From positions 1 through 64,000 of the forward strand of contig JADLFW010000007.1 in the NCBI GenBank assembly GCA_020849615.1: a stretch of 64,000 bases of DNA. Reading direction: 5' to 3'. Position numbers and translations under genes: made by a program. Numbering within the stretch: position 1 is the first letter of the stretch; every line of letters begins with the position of its first letter. This stretch comes from Phycisphaerales bacterium. Its GTDB lineage: Bacteria > Planctomycetota > Phycisphaerae > Phycisphaerales > UBA1924. Below, piece by piece: positions 26,036 through 35,652 of the stretch. The notes beneath the pieces were generated by a model. That model was not told where the DNA came from and searched no databases. It saw only the letters and a program-made list of their open reading frames with translations.

Positions 26036-26041
26036 TATACT
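26036..26041 (+). promoter_or_regulatory. -10 box TATACT, leaderless NfeD1 start
   Basis: TATACT ends 5 nt before the GTG at 26047. No Shine-Dalgarno sequence lies in between. This supports the GTG start and a leaderless mRNA. Confidence 0.5.
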
Positions 26042-26046
26042 TCCAC

Positions 26047-27939
26047 GTGAAGAACTACCGAGCCGAACGGACCGCGCATCCCGTGTCCTGGCCGACCCGG
26101 TCGCTTCCCCTGCTCCTGCGATCGGTCGCCATCATGTTCCTGTGCCTGGCGCCCTCCGTCGCGCGGGCCCAGCCCAACCCGGCGTCATCCTCGGTCCCCG
26201 CCTACCGGCAGGCCGACAACGTCGCGATCATCACGATCCGGGGCGAGATCAACGACATCACCGCCTCCAGCGTCGACCGCCGCATCGCCGATGCCGTCTC
26301 CGCGGGCGCCGGCGCCATCGTCTTCGAGCTCGATACGCCGGGCGGCGAGATCGGTGCGGTGCTCCACATCTGCACCTCCATCAAGCAGAGCCCCATCCCC
26401 AACACCGTCGCGTGGGTCCACCCCAAGGCCTACTCGGGCGGCGCGATCATCGCTCTGGCCTGCCGCGAGATCATCACCTCCGTCCCCGCCGCCATGGGCG
26501 ATGCGCTGCCGATCGCCGCATCCCCCTTGGGCGGTGCCCAGTCCATCCCCGATGACCTCCGCAAGAAGCTCCTCCCCCCACTCCTCTCCGAGGTCACCGA
26601 TTCGGCCCGCCGCGCGGGCTACGACGAATACCTCGTCCAGGCCATCATCATCGACGGCATCCGGTTGTGGCAGGTCGAAAGCCTCTCCGAGCCGGGCCGG
26701 CGCTACTGCATCAGCGCCGATGAATACCGCCTGCTCTTCGGCACCGAGCCCCCCGAGGGCAAGCCGCTGCTCTCGACGGGCCGGCCCGATTCTCTCCGGC
26801 CCGCCGGGCCTGGCGCTGACAGCAAGCTCCCCGACCCGGGCCAGCCCGGCGCCGCCGTTCCGGCGTCTCCTCAGCCCTCACCCGGCGCGACGCCCGAAAC
26901 CCCGGCAGGCTCAAAGGAGTTCCGCCCGGCGTCGGATCGCCTCGCCGACATCGCCCGTTCGACATCGACCGAACTCGATATCGCCACGCGCAGGCCCGTT
27001 TTCAGCTCCGATGACAAGGGCAAGTGGAAGTTCGTCCGCTACGTCACCGACGGCACGGGCCCGATCGTCATGACCGCGGAAGAGCTCCGCTACTTCGGAT
27101 TCGCTTCAGCCACCATCCGCAACGACCAGGAACTCAGGGCGTTCCTGGGCGCCAAGAACATGGCCCGGCTGCACCAGTCGTGGTCCGAGTCGCTGGTCAA
27201 CATCATGAACCACCCGTTCATCCGCTACGGGCTCATGGTGATCTTCCTGCTCTCGATGTTCATCGTGATGACCCACCCGGGCGTCATCGTGCCCGAACTG
27301 GTTGCCCTGATCTCCCTGGTCGCTTTGCTGGCCCCGCCGATGCTCGTCGGGATGGCCAACTGGTGGGAGATCGCCGCGATCATCATCGGGATCTGCATGA
27401 TCTTCCTCGAGATCTTCGTGATCCCCGGATTCGGCGTCGTCGGCATCCTCGGCCTGCTCCTGCTCTTCGGCGGGCTGCTGGGCACCTTCGTCCCCGGAGG
27501 CGGCGGGCTCTTCCCGACATCGGAGGCGGCCCAGAAAGACCTGCTCTACGGCGTCGCTTCGATGCTGCTCGCCATCATCACGTCGGTGGCTGGGATGTAC
27601 TACCTCTCCAAGCACTTCGGCTCGCTCCCCGTCGTCAGCCGGCTCATCCTGAAAGACCCGGTCCCGTCCGACGGCGATGCCGGGCTGCTCGCCGCCATGG
27701 GCCCGGCCGATGGCGAGATCCCTGCGGGCGCCGAGGGCCACACGGTCACGCCGCTCCGGCCCGCCGGCCGGGTCCAGATCGGGGAACGCATCATCGACGT
27801 CGTCGCCGATATGGGGTACATTGCGGTCGGCAAGCGGGTGCGCGTGGTCAAGTCCGATGAGTTCCGCACGGTCGTGGAGCTGGCCCCGGAACCCCGGAAC
27901 AGCCCCGCCGCCCCGCCCGACCGGGAGACCACCGTCTGA
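26047..27939 (+). CDS. NfeD-family membrane serine protease (NfeD1b type)
   Basis: The 630-residue protein has a signal peptide after a basic N-region (cleavage near Ala-Arg-Ala-Gln). A ClpP-like protease domain follows (about 60-250; [12 protein letters not shown], and [16 protein letters not shown] with the likely nucleophile Ser), then a Pro-rich linker. Several membrane helices (about 390-520) and a C-terminal NfeD OB-fold (about 565-620) complete it. NfeD proteins partner with flotillin/stomatin proteins, and a flotillin gene follows in the same operon. An in-frame ATG at 26134 would cut into the signal peptide, so GTG is preferred. Confidence 0.85.
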   Translation: MKNYRAERTAHPVSWPTRSLPLLLRSVAIMFLCLAPSVARAQPNPASSSVPAYRQADNVAIITIRGEINDITASSVDRRIADAVSAGAGAIVFELDTPGGEIGAVLHICTSIKQSPIPNTVAWVHPKAYSGGAIIALACREIITSVPAAMGDALPIAASPLGGAQSIPDDLRKKLLPPLLSEVTDSARRAGYDEYLVQAIIIDGIRLWQVESLSEPGRRYCISADEYRLLFGTEPPEGKPLLSTGRPDSLRPAGPGADSKLPDPGQPGAAVPASPQPSPGATPETPAGSKEFRPASDRLADIARSTSTELDIATRRPVFSSDDKGKWKFVRYVTDGTGPIVMTAEELRYFGFASATIRNDQELRAFLGAKNMARLHQSWSESLVNIMNHPFIRYGLMVIFLLSMFIVMTHPGVIVPELVALISLVALLAPPMLVGMANWWEIAAIIIGICMIFLEIFVIPGFGVVGILGLLLLFGGLLGTFVPGGGGLFPTSEAAQKDLLYGVASMLLAIITSVAGMYYLSKHFGSLPVVSRLILKDPVPSDGDAGLLAAMGPADGEIPAGAEGHTVTPLRPAGRVQIGERIIDVVADMGYIAVGKRVRVVKSDEFRTVVELAPEPRNSPAAPPDRETTV

Positions 27940-28439
27940 TGGAACCGATGCTGCTGTGGGGGCTGGGCCTGCTCGCGGCCGCGGTGCTCCTCCTCCTTCT
28001 CGACATCTTCATCCCTTCCGGGGGCATGCTGGCGCTCACGTCCCTGGTCACCTCCATCGCCGGCATCGTCTGCCTGTGGCGTCACTCAACCACCTGGGGC
28101 CTCATCGGCGTCCTCATGGTCGTCGTCATCGGCCCGGCCATCATGATCTTCGGTCTCAATGTCTGGCAGCACACCCCCCTGGGGCGCAAGATGATCGGCG
28201 CGCTCTCCGAGGAGGAGCAGGCGGCCCACGCCATCGCCGCCGAGAAGGAACGCGCGGCCCGGCTCGCCCTGCTGGGCCAGGAAGGCACCGCCAGGACCGA
28301 CCTCCGCCCGGTCGGCATCGTCGAGATCGCGGGCCGGCGGTACGATGCGCTCTCGGAAAGTTCGCTCATCGCCGCCGGCGCCCGCGTCCGCGTGACCGTC
28401 GTCGAGAGCAACCAGATCAAGGTCCGCGCCATCGGCTGA
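27939..28439 (+). CDS. short NfeD-like membrane protein
   Basis: A 166-residue protein with two to three membrane helices (about 4-70) and a C-terminal beta-barrel ([37 protein letters not shown]) typical of NfeD OB-folds. The start shares one base with the stop of the long NfeD gene (TGATG), so they are translationally coupled. It is likely the membrane anchor subunit that binds the flotillin made by the next gene. Confidence 0.88.
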   Translation: MEPMLLWGLGLLAAAVLLLLLDIFIPSGGMLALTSLVTSIAGIVCLWRHSTTWGLIGVLMVVVIGPAIMIFGLNVWQHTPLGRKMIGALSEEEQAAHAIAAEKERAARLALLGQEGTARTDLRPVGIVEIAGRRYDALSESSLIAAGARVRVTVVESNQIKVRAIG

Positions 28440-28480
28440 TCGAGGCCCGGGTTCCCAGGGAAGCCCCGCCCCGCGCCCCT

Positions 28481-28486
28481 TATACT
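28481..28486 (+). promoter_or_regulatory. -10-like TATACT upstream of floA
   Basis: TATACT lies 33 nt before the floA ATG, followed by a leader with a strong GGGAGGAG ribosome site. It suggests that floA also has its own promoter in the operon. No clear -35 box is seen. Confidence 0.4.
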
Positions 28487-28519
28487 GCCGATCGTCTATC
28501 AACCTGGGAGGAGTTCCCG

Positions 28520-29530
28520 ATGCCCCCCGTCCAAGTCCTTCTCATCATCGTCGCGATCGTCGCCATCCTGTTCGTGCTGCTGGCGGTGGTCGTCGTCGGT
28601 CAGTTCATCAGCCTCTACATCCAGGCCCTGCTCTCCAACGCCCGCGTCGGCCTCTGGGAGATCGTCGGCATGCGCCTGCGGAAGGTGGATATCCGCCAGG
28701 TCGTGTACGGACGGATCCGCGCCGTGAAGGCGGGCCTCGACATCTCCACCAACGCCATCGAGACCCATTACCTTGCGGGCGGTGACATCCGGCGGGTCAT
28801 CTCCGCCATGATCGCCGCCAAGGGCGCCAAGATCGAACTCCCCTGGAACGTCGCCACCGCGATCGACCTCGCGGGCCGCGACATCTTCGACGCCGTGCAG
28901 ACCAGCGTGAACCCCAAGGTCATCGATTGCCCCAACCCCTCGGGCCCGCGCCCCACGATCGACGCCGTCGCCCAGGATGGCATCCAGCTCAAGGTCAAGG
29001 CCCGCGTCACCGTCCGCACCAACATCCAGGGCCTCGTCGGCGGTGCGACGGAAGAGACGGTCATCGCCCGCGTCGGCCAGGGCATCGTCTCGACTATCGG
29101 CTCGGCCGGCAGCCACAAAGCCGTGCTCGAGAACCCCGACAAGATCTCCGAGACCGTCATGAACATGGGCCTGGGCACCGGCACCGCCTTCGAGATCCTC
29201 TCGATCGACATCGCCGACATCGATGTCGGCGAGAACATCGGCGCCAAGCTCCAGACGGACCAGGCCGAGGCCGACAAGAAGCGGGCCCAGGCCGCCGCCG
29301 AAACCCGCAAGGCCCTCGCCCTCGCCCTCGAGCAGGAGAACAAGGCCAAGATCCAGGAGAACCAGGCGCTGGTCGTCCTCTCCCAGGCCGAGGTCCCCAA
29401 GGCCCTCGCCGAGGCCTTCCGCTCCGGCCGCCTCGGCGTCATGGACTACTACCGGATGAACAACATCCAGGCCGACACCGCCATGCGCGAGTCGATCGCC
29501 GGCAACGAGCGCCAGCCGGGCCAGGGCTGA
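28520..29530 (+). CDS. floA: flotillin-like protein FloA
   Basis: A 336-residue membrane protein that organises lipid-raft-like domains. An N-terminal hydrophobic hairpin (about residues 5-35) is followed by the SPFH-like domain and an Ala/Glu/Lys-rich coiled coil (about 245-300, [17 protein letters not shown]). The motifs [14 protein letters not shown] and [17 protein letters not shown] match the FloA/YqfA group. GGGAGGAG stands 7 nt before the ATG at 28520. The gene is the third of an nfeD-nfeD-floA operon, similar to yqeZ-yqfA in Bacillus. Confidence 0.93.
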   Translation: MPPVQVLLIIVAIVAILFVLLAVVVVGQFISLYIQALLSNARVGLWEIVGMRLRKVDIRQVVYGRIRAVKAGLDISTNAIETHYLAGGDIRRVISAMIAAKGAKIELPWNVATAIDLAGRDIFDAVQTSVNPKVIDCPNPSGPRPTIDAVAQDGIQLKVKARVTVRTNIQGLVGGATEETVIARVGQGIVSTIGSAGSHKAVLENPDKISETVMNMGLGTGTAFEILSIDIADIDVGENIGAKLQTDQAEADKKRAQAAAETRKALALALEQENKAKIQENQALVVLSQAEVPKALAEAFRSGRLGVMDYYRMNNIQADTAMRESIAGNERQPGQG

Positions 29531-29546
29531 TCCAACCCCGCCGGGC

Positions 29547-30248
29547 CTACCTGGCGGCGGCCCCCAGCAGAGCTTCCAGTCGCTCCCGCCGATAGCTCTC
29601 GCTCGTCCAGATCGTCGGGCCCGATCCTGCAGTCACCCCGGGATCCACCGCGGGGTCCACGACAGCACCCCGCCTGATCCCCTCACGGGCCGAGGTCTCG
29701 ATCCCCGTCTCCGCGTGCATCCGCGGCCGCTCCGGCTGGCCGGGCCGGGCCGAGCGGTCCACGAAGTTGAACGAGCGATCGACCTCCGCTTCACCGCTTC
29801 CCCCGCCCCCCTCGTCGCCCGCGGAAGTCAGCGAGTCCGGTAGGTCCCCGATGTAGTACGTCGTCCCGGCCGGAACAGCCGGCGTGAATCCGCGCTCCGT
29901 CGGTTCATACGTCGACCACGGAAACACCGCCGCGATGCCCCCATCGAACCTCGCAAAAAGGCCCCTGCCCCCGTTGCGCTTCGGATCTCCGCTCAGCCGG
30001 TACACCCTGTCCCACCCGGTCGGCCTTCGCAGGTCCAGCGGCACCATCCGGCTGCTGACCTGCAGGGGATTGACATCGCCCACACCCTGCTCCACCGGCT
30101 TGGGCTGCGGCTTTGTTCCCGGCGCAGCGGGCTGGGCCGACGCCGCTCCCGATAGTGCCATCACCCCGATCAGCAGGACTCGCTTCACCAGCGCGCGGGC
30201 CAAGACCAGTCCCCAAGGGCCATCCGGTCGCTCGCATCTGGAAGACAT
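29547..30248 (-). CDS. secreted protein of unknown function next to the TonB-like gene
   Basis: A 233-residue protein with a signal peptide (about residues 20-39, ending in GAASAQP). The mature part contains a compact region (VPLDLRRPTGWDRVYRL, GLFARFDGGIAAVFPWSTYE, YYIGDLP) and a disordered, Gly/Glu/Arg-rich C-terminus. No family is recognised. AAGGAG precedes the ATG, and the gene follows the TonB-like gene by 16 nt, so the two are probably co-transcribed and may share an envelope function. Confidence 0.7.
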   Translation of the reverse strand: MSSRCERPDGPWGLVLARALVKRVLLIGVMALSGAASAQPAAPGTKPQPKPVEQGVGDVNPLQVSSRMVPLDLRRPTGWDRVYRLSGDPKRNGGRGLFARFDGGIAAVFPWSTYEPTERGFTPAVPAGTTYYIGDLPDSLTSAGDEGGGGSGEAEVDRSFNFVDRSARPGQPERPRMHAETGIETSAREGIRRGAVVDPAVDPGVTAGSGPTIWTSESYRRERLEALLGAAAR

Positions 30249-30264
30249 GGCCCGGCTCCTTGGG

Positions 30265-31743
30265 TCACCGCAGCGTGATGATGAACACGATGGTCAGCCC
30301 GGCTTTCGGGTCGCTCGCCGGAAGGTCCCGGATCCGCTTGCCCGAAGCGGTCCACGAGTGCAGGGCGTTCAGCAGCGGTTCATCGACGTTGTCGTACCCC
30401 GAGCCCTGCCCGTTGACGAATGCCGCCTCGATCACCTTGCCGTTGCGCCCGAACGTGACGCGCACCACCGGGTTCTTCGGCGCGGTCGCCGTCAGCAGTG
30501 TCGTGGTGCTCCAGCGTGGCCGCGTGGTCCGCACGTTCACGCCCTCGCCCGCCAGCACCCGGCCCAACTTCCATCGGTCGAGCCGGATGGGCTTCATCGA
30601 ACTCGGATCGGATTCCCGGTCCGCCTGTTCGCCGGGCCGGCCGTCGTTTCCGCCGCCCCCGGCCTGCGCTGGTGACGCCGCGGGCGCCGACTCCGTCGCT
30701 GGCTGGACTTCGGATTCCGGGGCCACCGCCTGATGGGACTCAGACGGCTGCGAAGCCTCCGGATCAACCGGAAGCAGGCTCTCGGGCACCGGCGGGCCGA
30801 TGACCTCCGGCACATCCGGCGGAGGGTTCGGCGGCCGCTCAAACTGCTCCGGATCAACCGGGCGATCCACCCCTTCCGGGAGGGGCCCGACCTCGACTTC
30901 GTGCGAAAGGGCTTCCAGCGCAGCAGTCACCGCCTGTTCGGCCGGCCGTACTTCGCCAACCTCCCGGTCCACCCGCTCTCCGGCCGGCAGGTCCGTGCCC
31001 GGCGTCAGCGGGTCGCCATCCGGCGTGGGCTGCCCTTCAGGCTGCTCGGGCACCGGCGCGGGAGCCGCAGCCTCCGGCGACTCCGCGGGCGGACGGGACT
31101 CATTAGCGGGCTCCGGAGGCGGATTCGGTGTCGGCCGTTCTTGCGCCTCGGGCGGCTTCGCGCGGTCGGCGATGTCGCTCGCTTCCGTCCCGGGCTGAGC
31201 GGGAGCCGGCGGCACGCTGGGCTGCGGCGTCCGGGCCGCCTCCGCCGGGACCGGCTTGGGCTCGGGGGGTGGCGCTGGCGGCGTCGGCTGAACTGGTTGC
31301 GGGGCAGGGGACGGCTCGACAGCCGGTGTGGCCGGGCCGGGAAGTCCGGGCGGGCCGGGCCGGCCCGGCTCGAACTCCAGAGCGGACTGATCGATGTCCG
31401 CCTTCGGCGCGTTGTGCTCGGTGGCCTCCTTGAACCCCAGCCACGCGGGTGTGTTCGCGGTCGATTCATCGACGCCGAGGCGGAGCGGCGGCGGCTCTGA
31501 GGGCGGCGGCGGCGGCGGAGTGGCCTCGAGGGGAGGCTCGGCCGCTTTTTTCGGCTCGGGCTGTGGTTCGGGCGGCTCCGGCGGCGGCAAGTAGGTCACC
31601 AGCGCCGAATCGTCAGCGAGGACCGAGCGCGGAGCGCCGACCGGGCCATCCCCCCACCAGGCAAAGCACAGCCCGAGCAGAGCGTGGAGACCCATGCTGC
31701 ACATGAGCCCGCGGAGGATGGATGTGCCTGTTCCTTCCCGCAT
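30265..31743 (-). CDS. TonB-like protein with long Pro-rich linker
   Basis: The 492-residue protein has one N-terminal membrane helix (about residues 10-30), then some 340 residues very rich in Pro, Glu and Ala (the periplasm-spanning linker), and a C-terminal domain of the TonB type (PVVRVTFGRNGKVIEAAFV, LNALHSWTASG). It would link an inner-membrane energy source to an outer-membrane partner. No ExbB/ExbD or TonB-dependent receptor is in the window. The linker is longer than the roughly 100 residues in E. coli TonB. Confidence 0.78.
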   Translation of the reverse strand: MREGTGTSILRGLMCSMGLHALLGLCFAWWGDGPVGAPRSVLADDSALVTYLPPPEPPEPQPEPKKAAEPPLEATPPPPPPSEPPPLRLGVDESTANTPAWLGFKEATEHNAPKADIDQSALEFEPGRPGPPGLPGPATPAVEPSPAPQPVQPTPPAPPPEPKPVPAEAARTPQPSVPPAPAQPGTEASDIADRAKPPEAQERPTPNPPPEPANESRPPAESPEAAAPAPVPEQPEGQPTPDGDPLTPGTDLPAGERVDREVGEVRPAEQAVTAALEALSHEVEVGPLPEGVDRPVDPEQFERPPNPPPDVPEVIGPPVPESLLPVDPEASQPSESHQAVAPESEVQPATESAPAASPAQAGGGGNDGRPGEQADRESDPSSMKPIRLDRWKLGRVLAGEGVNVRTTRPRWSTTTLLTATAPKNPVVRVTFGRNGKVIEAAFVNGQGSGYDNVDEPLLNALHSWTASGKRIRDLPASDPKAGLTIVFIITLR

Positions 31744-31785
31744 GGTCCGGCGGTGCCCCCCCGCCCCGGGCCGTCCCCCGCAAGC

Positions 31786-31814
31786 TTGTGCGGAAGCGGG
31801 GAACGCTTCATAAC
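31786..31814 (+). promoter_or_regulatory. promoter candidate of the TlpA-like gene
   Basis: TTGTGC (31786-31791) and CATAAC (31809-31814) are 17 nt apart. They would drive the plus-strand redoxin gene with a leader of about 90 nt. The region is a 165-nt divergent spacer between the TonB-like gene and the redoxin gene. Confidence 0.45.
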
Positions 31815-31908
31815 ATTAGTCGTCCAAGTCAACGGACTGTCAGCGAGCGAACGATTTCGTACGGAACATGTTCGGGGCCCCATGTGGCCCCCGCGAGGAG
31901 GCCCGGCG

Positions 31909-33060
31909 ATGCGTCCAAAAATCCTGACTCCCGCGCTCGGCATCTGTTTCCTCACCGCGGCGGCGATGGGCCAGCCCGGGACACCCAAGACCGCGCCGGG
32001 GCAGAAAACTCCGGCAGGCCGGCAACCGGCCGAAACCGCCGTGACGCTGCGGCTCGGCGATGAAGCCCCGCCGCTGCGGATCGCCAAGTGGGTCAAGGGC
32101 GGGCCGATCGACAAGTTCGAAACGGGCAAGGTCTACGCCATTGAGTTCTGGACGACGTGGTGCACCCCCTGCCACGAGACCTTCCCGCTCCTCAACCAGA
32201 TCCGTCAGAAGCACCCGGAGGTTGAGGTCATCGGGATCAGCTTTACGGATGCCAAGGGCGAGAGCATCGATAAGGTCATCCCGTTCGTCGAGCAGGCGGG
32301 CGACAAGATGGGCTTCTCCGTCGCCTTCGATGATGACCGCCGCACCATCCTGGCATACATGGACGCCTCGGGGTACAAGGACATCCCCGCCGCCTACGTC
32401 ATCAACCAGAACGGCCGGGTCGTGTGGATGGGGCACCCGCTCGACAAGATGAGCGAGGCCATCGATCAGATCGTCGCCGGCGAGTACGACCTCAACGCCG
32501 CGATCATCACGGCGCAGCGCAAGACCGAACTCCTCCGCCGGGCCAAGCCCTACGAGGACAAGCTGAAGGAGGCGTACCAGAAGGGCGATGTGCGCACCGC
32601 CTTCGAGCTCACCGACCAGCTCGTCAAGATGGATGCGCAGTTCTTCGGCACCTACGCCGCCGTGAAGTTCACCATGCTCCTCACCAAGGTCAAGGACTAC
32701 CCCGAGGCCTACCGCTACACGCAGTGGCTGCTCTCCGATGCCTTCAAGGACAACCCGCAGGCCCTCAACCGCATGGCCTGGACGATCCTGGATGATCCCG
32801 GCGTCGAGAAGCGCGACTACGACATGGCCCTGAAGCTGGCCCGCCGGGCCAACGAGATCCAGAAGGCCAAGGACCCCGACATCATCGACACGCTGGCCCG
32901 GGCCTACTTCGAGAAGGGCGATGTGGACAAGGCGATCGAGTGGCAGGCCCGCGCTCTGGAACTCGCCAGGCCGGATGCCCGCACGCGGATGCAGGAAACC
33001 CTCGACAAGTACAAGGCCCGCAAGGCCGAGACCGGCGGCAAGGCGCCGGGCGGGGGCTGA
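31909..33060 (+). CDS. secreted TlpA-like thioredoxin with C-terminal helical repeats
   Basis: A 383-residue exported thioredoxin-fold protein. The signal peptide ends near AAAMGQP, and the redox site FWTTWCTPCHETF holds Cys85 and Cys88. The cis-Pro region is KDIPAAYVINQNGRVVW. After about residue 185 comes an extra 190-residue helical region with TPR-like character (AFELTDQLVKMDAQFF, DTLARAYFEKGDVDKAIEW). Such proteins reduce or exchange disulfides in the periplasm. GAGGAG precedes the ATG. Confidence 0.85.
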   Translation: MRPKILTPALGICFLTAAAMGQPGTPKTAPGQKTPAGRQPAETAVTLRLGDEAPPLRIAKWVKGGPIDKFETGKVYAIEFWTTWCTPCHETFPLLNQIRQKHPEVEVIGISFTDAKGESIDKVIPFVEQAGDKMGFSVAFDDDRRTILAYMDASGYKDIPAAYVINQNGRVVWMGHPLDKMSEAIDQIVAGEYDLNAAIITAQRKTELLRRAKPYEDKLKEAYQKGDVRTAFELTDQLVKMDAQFFGTYAAVKFTMLLTKVKDYPEAYRYTQWLLSDAFKDNPQALNRMAWTILDDPGVEKRDYDMALKLARRANEIQKAKDPDIIDTLARAYFEKGDVDKAIEWQARALELARPDARTRMQETLDKYKARKAETGGKAPGGG

Positions 33061-33075
33061 TCGTTTCTCCCGACG

Positions 33076-34296
33076 TCACCGGATCGGGCGCGCGTAGCTC
33101 CTGCCGCCCCACTGGGTCGGGCGGCCCGCTTCGAGGTCGCTCGCGGCTTCGCGGAGAATTCCGGCCACGATCCAGCTGCCGATGAGCGACCCGGGGGCTT
33201 CCCAGATCGGGGCGTGCCCGAGCCGCTGCACCCACGCGATCGCGACGACCCACGCGGCCAGCCCGGCCGCCGACACCGCGATCATGATCGCTCGCATCGG
33301 TGTGCCGTCTGCCCACGGCCCGGCGAGTAGCGCGATGTTGGCCAGGCCCGCGCCCGGGAGCACCGCCCCCAGTGCCGCCATCCGCAGGGCCGAACGCCGG
33401 AGCCGGGCGGGTTTGCGGTTGGCCGCCTCGGTGTAGATGCGCTTCCAGCCGCGCCGGAAAGCGGGCCATCCGGGGTACATGCGGCAGAGCAGCAGCCCGT
33501 CGGCGAGGAACACACCGGCCCGCCGTCCGGCCCCATCGATCGCCCGGGCCAGGGCGAGGTCTTCCAGGAGGTGCTCGCGGACGGCCTCGTGACCACCGAT
33601 CGCTTCGTACGCATCGCGCGAAAAGAGCATGAACTGGCCATTGGCGAACGCGCGGCGGTCTTCCAGGCGGTTGGCCCGGAGGATCGGGTACTGGTACACG
33701 AGCTGCAGCCCGGCCGCGGGCTGGATGAGCCTTTCGAACCACCGGCGCCGTGTCAGCGTGCTCAGCAGGCTCAACAGGTCGAGCCGGCGATGCCGGGCCA
33801 GCGCCACGGCCGCGCGCACGCACTCGGGCGCAAAGACGGTGTCCGCATCGGCGAAGAGGAGGTACTCGGCCCGCCCGGTCCAGGCCGAGCGGCGAACGCC
33901 GGTCCAGATGGCGTGGACCTTCCCCGCCCACTCGTCGGGGCAGTGATCGATCTCGATGACTTCGAAGCGCTCATCGGCGCCGATGGCTTCCCGGGCGGCC
34001 TGAACCGAGCGGTCGGTGCAGCGGTCGAGGGCAAGAACGACGTGAAAAGCGGGGTAGTCGAGGCGGCGGAGCGACGCGATCAGGACCGGCAGCACTTCCT
34101 CCTCGTTATGGGCCGGGACCACGATGCAGACCGGCGCGAAGGGCGGCTCGGCGCGGGCCAGGTCGATGCCCGCCCGGGCCGTGGGGATCAGCGCGCTGGT
34201 CTGGGCGATCCTGTAGATCGCCACGGACCAGTACACCAGCAGCACCACCGAAGCGGCGGCGAGAATCACGGCGGGAATGAAGAGAATGAAGCTCAT
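33076..34296 (-). CDS. family 2 glycosyltransferase, membrane-bound
   Basis: The 406-residue protein starts with a membrane helix (about 5-30). A GT-A domain of family 2 follows: VCIVVPAHNEEEVLPVLIASL, the metal-binding LLFADADTVF (near residue 150) and HLLEDLALARAID with the catalytic Glu-Asp. Two C-terminal membrane helices (about 320-380) complete it. It resembles the HpnB-like group, but acceptor and donor sugars are unknown. No ribosome site is visible, and no hopanoid genes are nearby to support HpnB. Confidence 0.78.
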   Translation of the reverse strand: MSFILFIPAVILAAASVVLLVYWSVAIYRIAQTSALIPTARAGIDLARAEPPFAPVCIVVPAHNEEEVLPVLIASLRRLDYPAFHVVLALDRCTDRSVQAAREAIGADERFEVIEIDHCPDEWAGKVHAIWTGVRRSAWTGRAEYLLFADADTVFAPECVRAAVALARHRRLDLLSLLSTLTRRRWFERLIQPAAGLQLVYQYPILRANRLEDRRAFANGQFMLFSRDAYEAIGGHEAVREHLLEDLALARAIDGAGRRAGVFLADGLLLCRMYPGWPAFRRGWKRIYTEAANRKPARLRRSALRMAALGAVLPGAGLANIALLAGPWADGTPMRAIMIAVSAAGLAAWVVAIAWVQRLGHAPIWEAPGSLIGSWIVAGILREAASDLEAGRPTQWGGRSYARPIR

Positions 34297-34323
34297 GCGG
34301 CCGGGCCCGAAGCGTACCCCGCC

Positions 34324-34329
34324 TAGAGT
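34324..34329 (+). promoter_or_regulatory. -10-like TAGAGT before nnrE
   Basis: TAGAGT ends 7 nt before the ATG at 34337 with no Shine-Dalgarno between; a leaderless start is possible. Confidence 0.3.
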
Positions 34330-34336
34330 GGCGCGC

Positions 34337-35125
34337 ATGAGCAAGCGCCCGGATCCGGATCGGCGGGACGGAAAAGACGATGCTCCGGACCCGGGGGGGG
34401 ACGGCGCGGAGCCCTCACCCCGCGTGTACATCCTCACGCGCGAGGCGGCGAGAGAGCTCGACCGCCTCGCGACCGATGAGTACCTGATCCCCTCGATCCT
34501 CCTGATGGAAAACGCGGCCCGCCATGTGGCGGAGGTCGCCTTCGGGCTGGTCCGCCCGGCCGATGAACCGACGATCGCGATCTTCTGCGGGCCCGGCAAC
34601 AACGGCGGAGATGGGCTGGCGGCGGCCCGGCACCTGCACAACGCGGGGGCGCGGGTGCGGGTGGTCCTGTCCACGGCGCCGGAGCGGTACACGGGCGACG
34701 CCGCGGTCAACCTCCGGATCGTGGAAAAGATGGGTGTGAAGATCGGGCACGGCGAGGCCGCCGCGCCGGGCCCGGACGACGCCCCGGCCGTGGTGGTGGA
34801 TGCCCTGCTGGGCACCGGCCTGACATGCTCCGTGAACCCCGCGATGGCGTCGATGATCACCCGCCTCAATCAACTGGCCCGGATGGGGTCGAAGGTCGTC
34901 TCGGTGGACCTGCCATCGGGGCTGGATGCGGACACGGGGGCCGTCCTGGGCGTGGCGGTGCGGGCGGATGTGACCGTGACGTTCGCCGGGCCCAAGCCGG
35001 GGCTGTGCACGCTGGAGGCCCAGGCGTACGTCGGCGACCTGCTGGTGGCCGACATCGGTGCGCCCCGGGCCCTGGTCGAACGGCTGGGGACTCCGATCCC
35101 CGAGGTCCCTCCGGACCACGAGTAA
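34337..35125 (+). CDS. nnrE: NAD(P)H-hydrate epimerase
   Basis: A 262-residue YjeF N-terminal domain protein that epimerises damaged (hydrated) NADH and NADPH so the dehydratase can repair them. Motifs: SILLMENAARHVAEVA, IFCGPGNNGGDGLAAARHL and VVSVDLPSGLDADTG. The first 30 residues are disordered. In most bacteria this domain is fused to the dehydratase; here the dehydratase is a separate gene about 10 kb away (45636-46613). Confidence 0.9.
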   Translation: MSKRPDPDRRDGKDDAPDPGGDGAEPSPRVYILTREAARELDRLATDEYLIPSILLMENAARHVAEVAFGLVRPADEPTIAIFCGPGNNGGDGLAAARHLHNAGARVRVVLSTAPERYTGDAAVNLRIVEKMGVKIGHGEAAAPGPDDAPAVVVDALLGTGLTCSVNPAMASMITRLNQLARMGSKVVSVDLPSGLDADTGAVLGVAVRADVTVTFAGPKPGLCTLEAQAYVGDLLVADIGAPRALVERLGTPIPEVPPDHE

Positions 35126-35134
35126 CGGCCCGTA

Positions 35135-35163
35135 TTGACTCGAGGCGGGCGGCCGCACACGAT
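35135..35163 (+). promoter_or_regulatory. sigma-70 type promoter of the bifunctional nuclease gene
   Basis: TTGACT (35135-35140) and CACGAT (35158-35163) are 17 nt apart, 17 nt before the ATG at 35181. GAGGGG in the short leader can act as ribosome site. Confidence 0.6.
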
Positions 35164-35180
35164 GAGGGCACGAGGGGCTC

Positions 35181-35639
35181 ATGGCTGTTCGGATGGAACT
35201 CTCACGCATCCTGATCCGCGAGCTCAACGACTACCAGTTGATCGAGCTGCGGGAAGTCGAGGCCGAGGCAACGGCCGAGGGTGAAGCGCCGCAGGATGAA
35301 AACGGGCGGCCCCGGACGAGGTCGTTCCCGATCGTGATCGGCCTCCCCGAAGCGCAGGCGATCGAGCGCCGGCTGAAGGGCATCCCGATCAAGCGACCCC
35401 AGACGCACGACCTGCTCGCGAATGTGGTGACCGCGCTGGGCGGCAAGCTCGAGTCGATCACGATCAACGACCTGTCGGACCACACGTTCTTCGCTACCCT
35501 GGATATCCGGCGCGAGGGGGGCAAGATGGTCCATGTGGACAGCCGGCCCAGCGACGCCATCGCGCTGGGTGTCGCCCAGGGCGTGCCCATTTACGTCGCC
35601 GAGCATGTCCTGGACGCCGCGGTCAACGACGAGGTGTAG
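35181..35639 (+). CDS. bifunctional nuclease family protein (DUF151)
   Basis: A 152-residue DUF151 protein. Members are reported to have DNase and RNase activity. Landmarks are RSFPIVIGLPEAQAIERRL, RPQTHDLLANVVTALG and DSRPSDAIALGVAQGVPIYVAEHVLD, which cover the whole family domain. Cytoplasmic. It is 13 nt upstream of truD and probably co-transcribed. Confidence 0.92.
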   Translation: MAVRMELSRILIRELNDYQLIELREVEAEATAEGEAPQDENGRPRTRSFPIVIGLPEAQAIERRLKGIPIKRPQTHDLLANVVTALGGKLESITINDLSDHTFFATLDIRREGGKMVHVDSRPSDAIALGVAQGVPIYVAEHVLDAAVNDEV

Positions 35640-35652
35640 GCTTGCGGCAGCG

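Noticed and set aside
31540..31552. T-run after GC-rich sequence inside the TonB-like gene as terminator
   Set aside because: The run codes for Lys residues in the Pro-rich linker on the minus strand and has no stable hairpin beside it.
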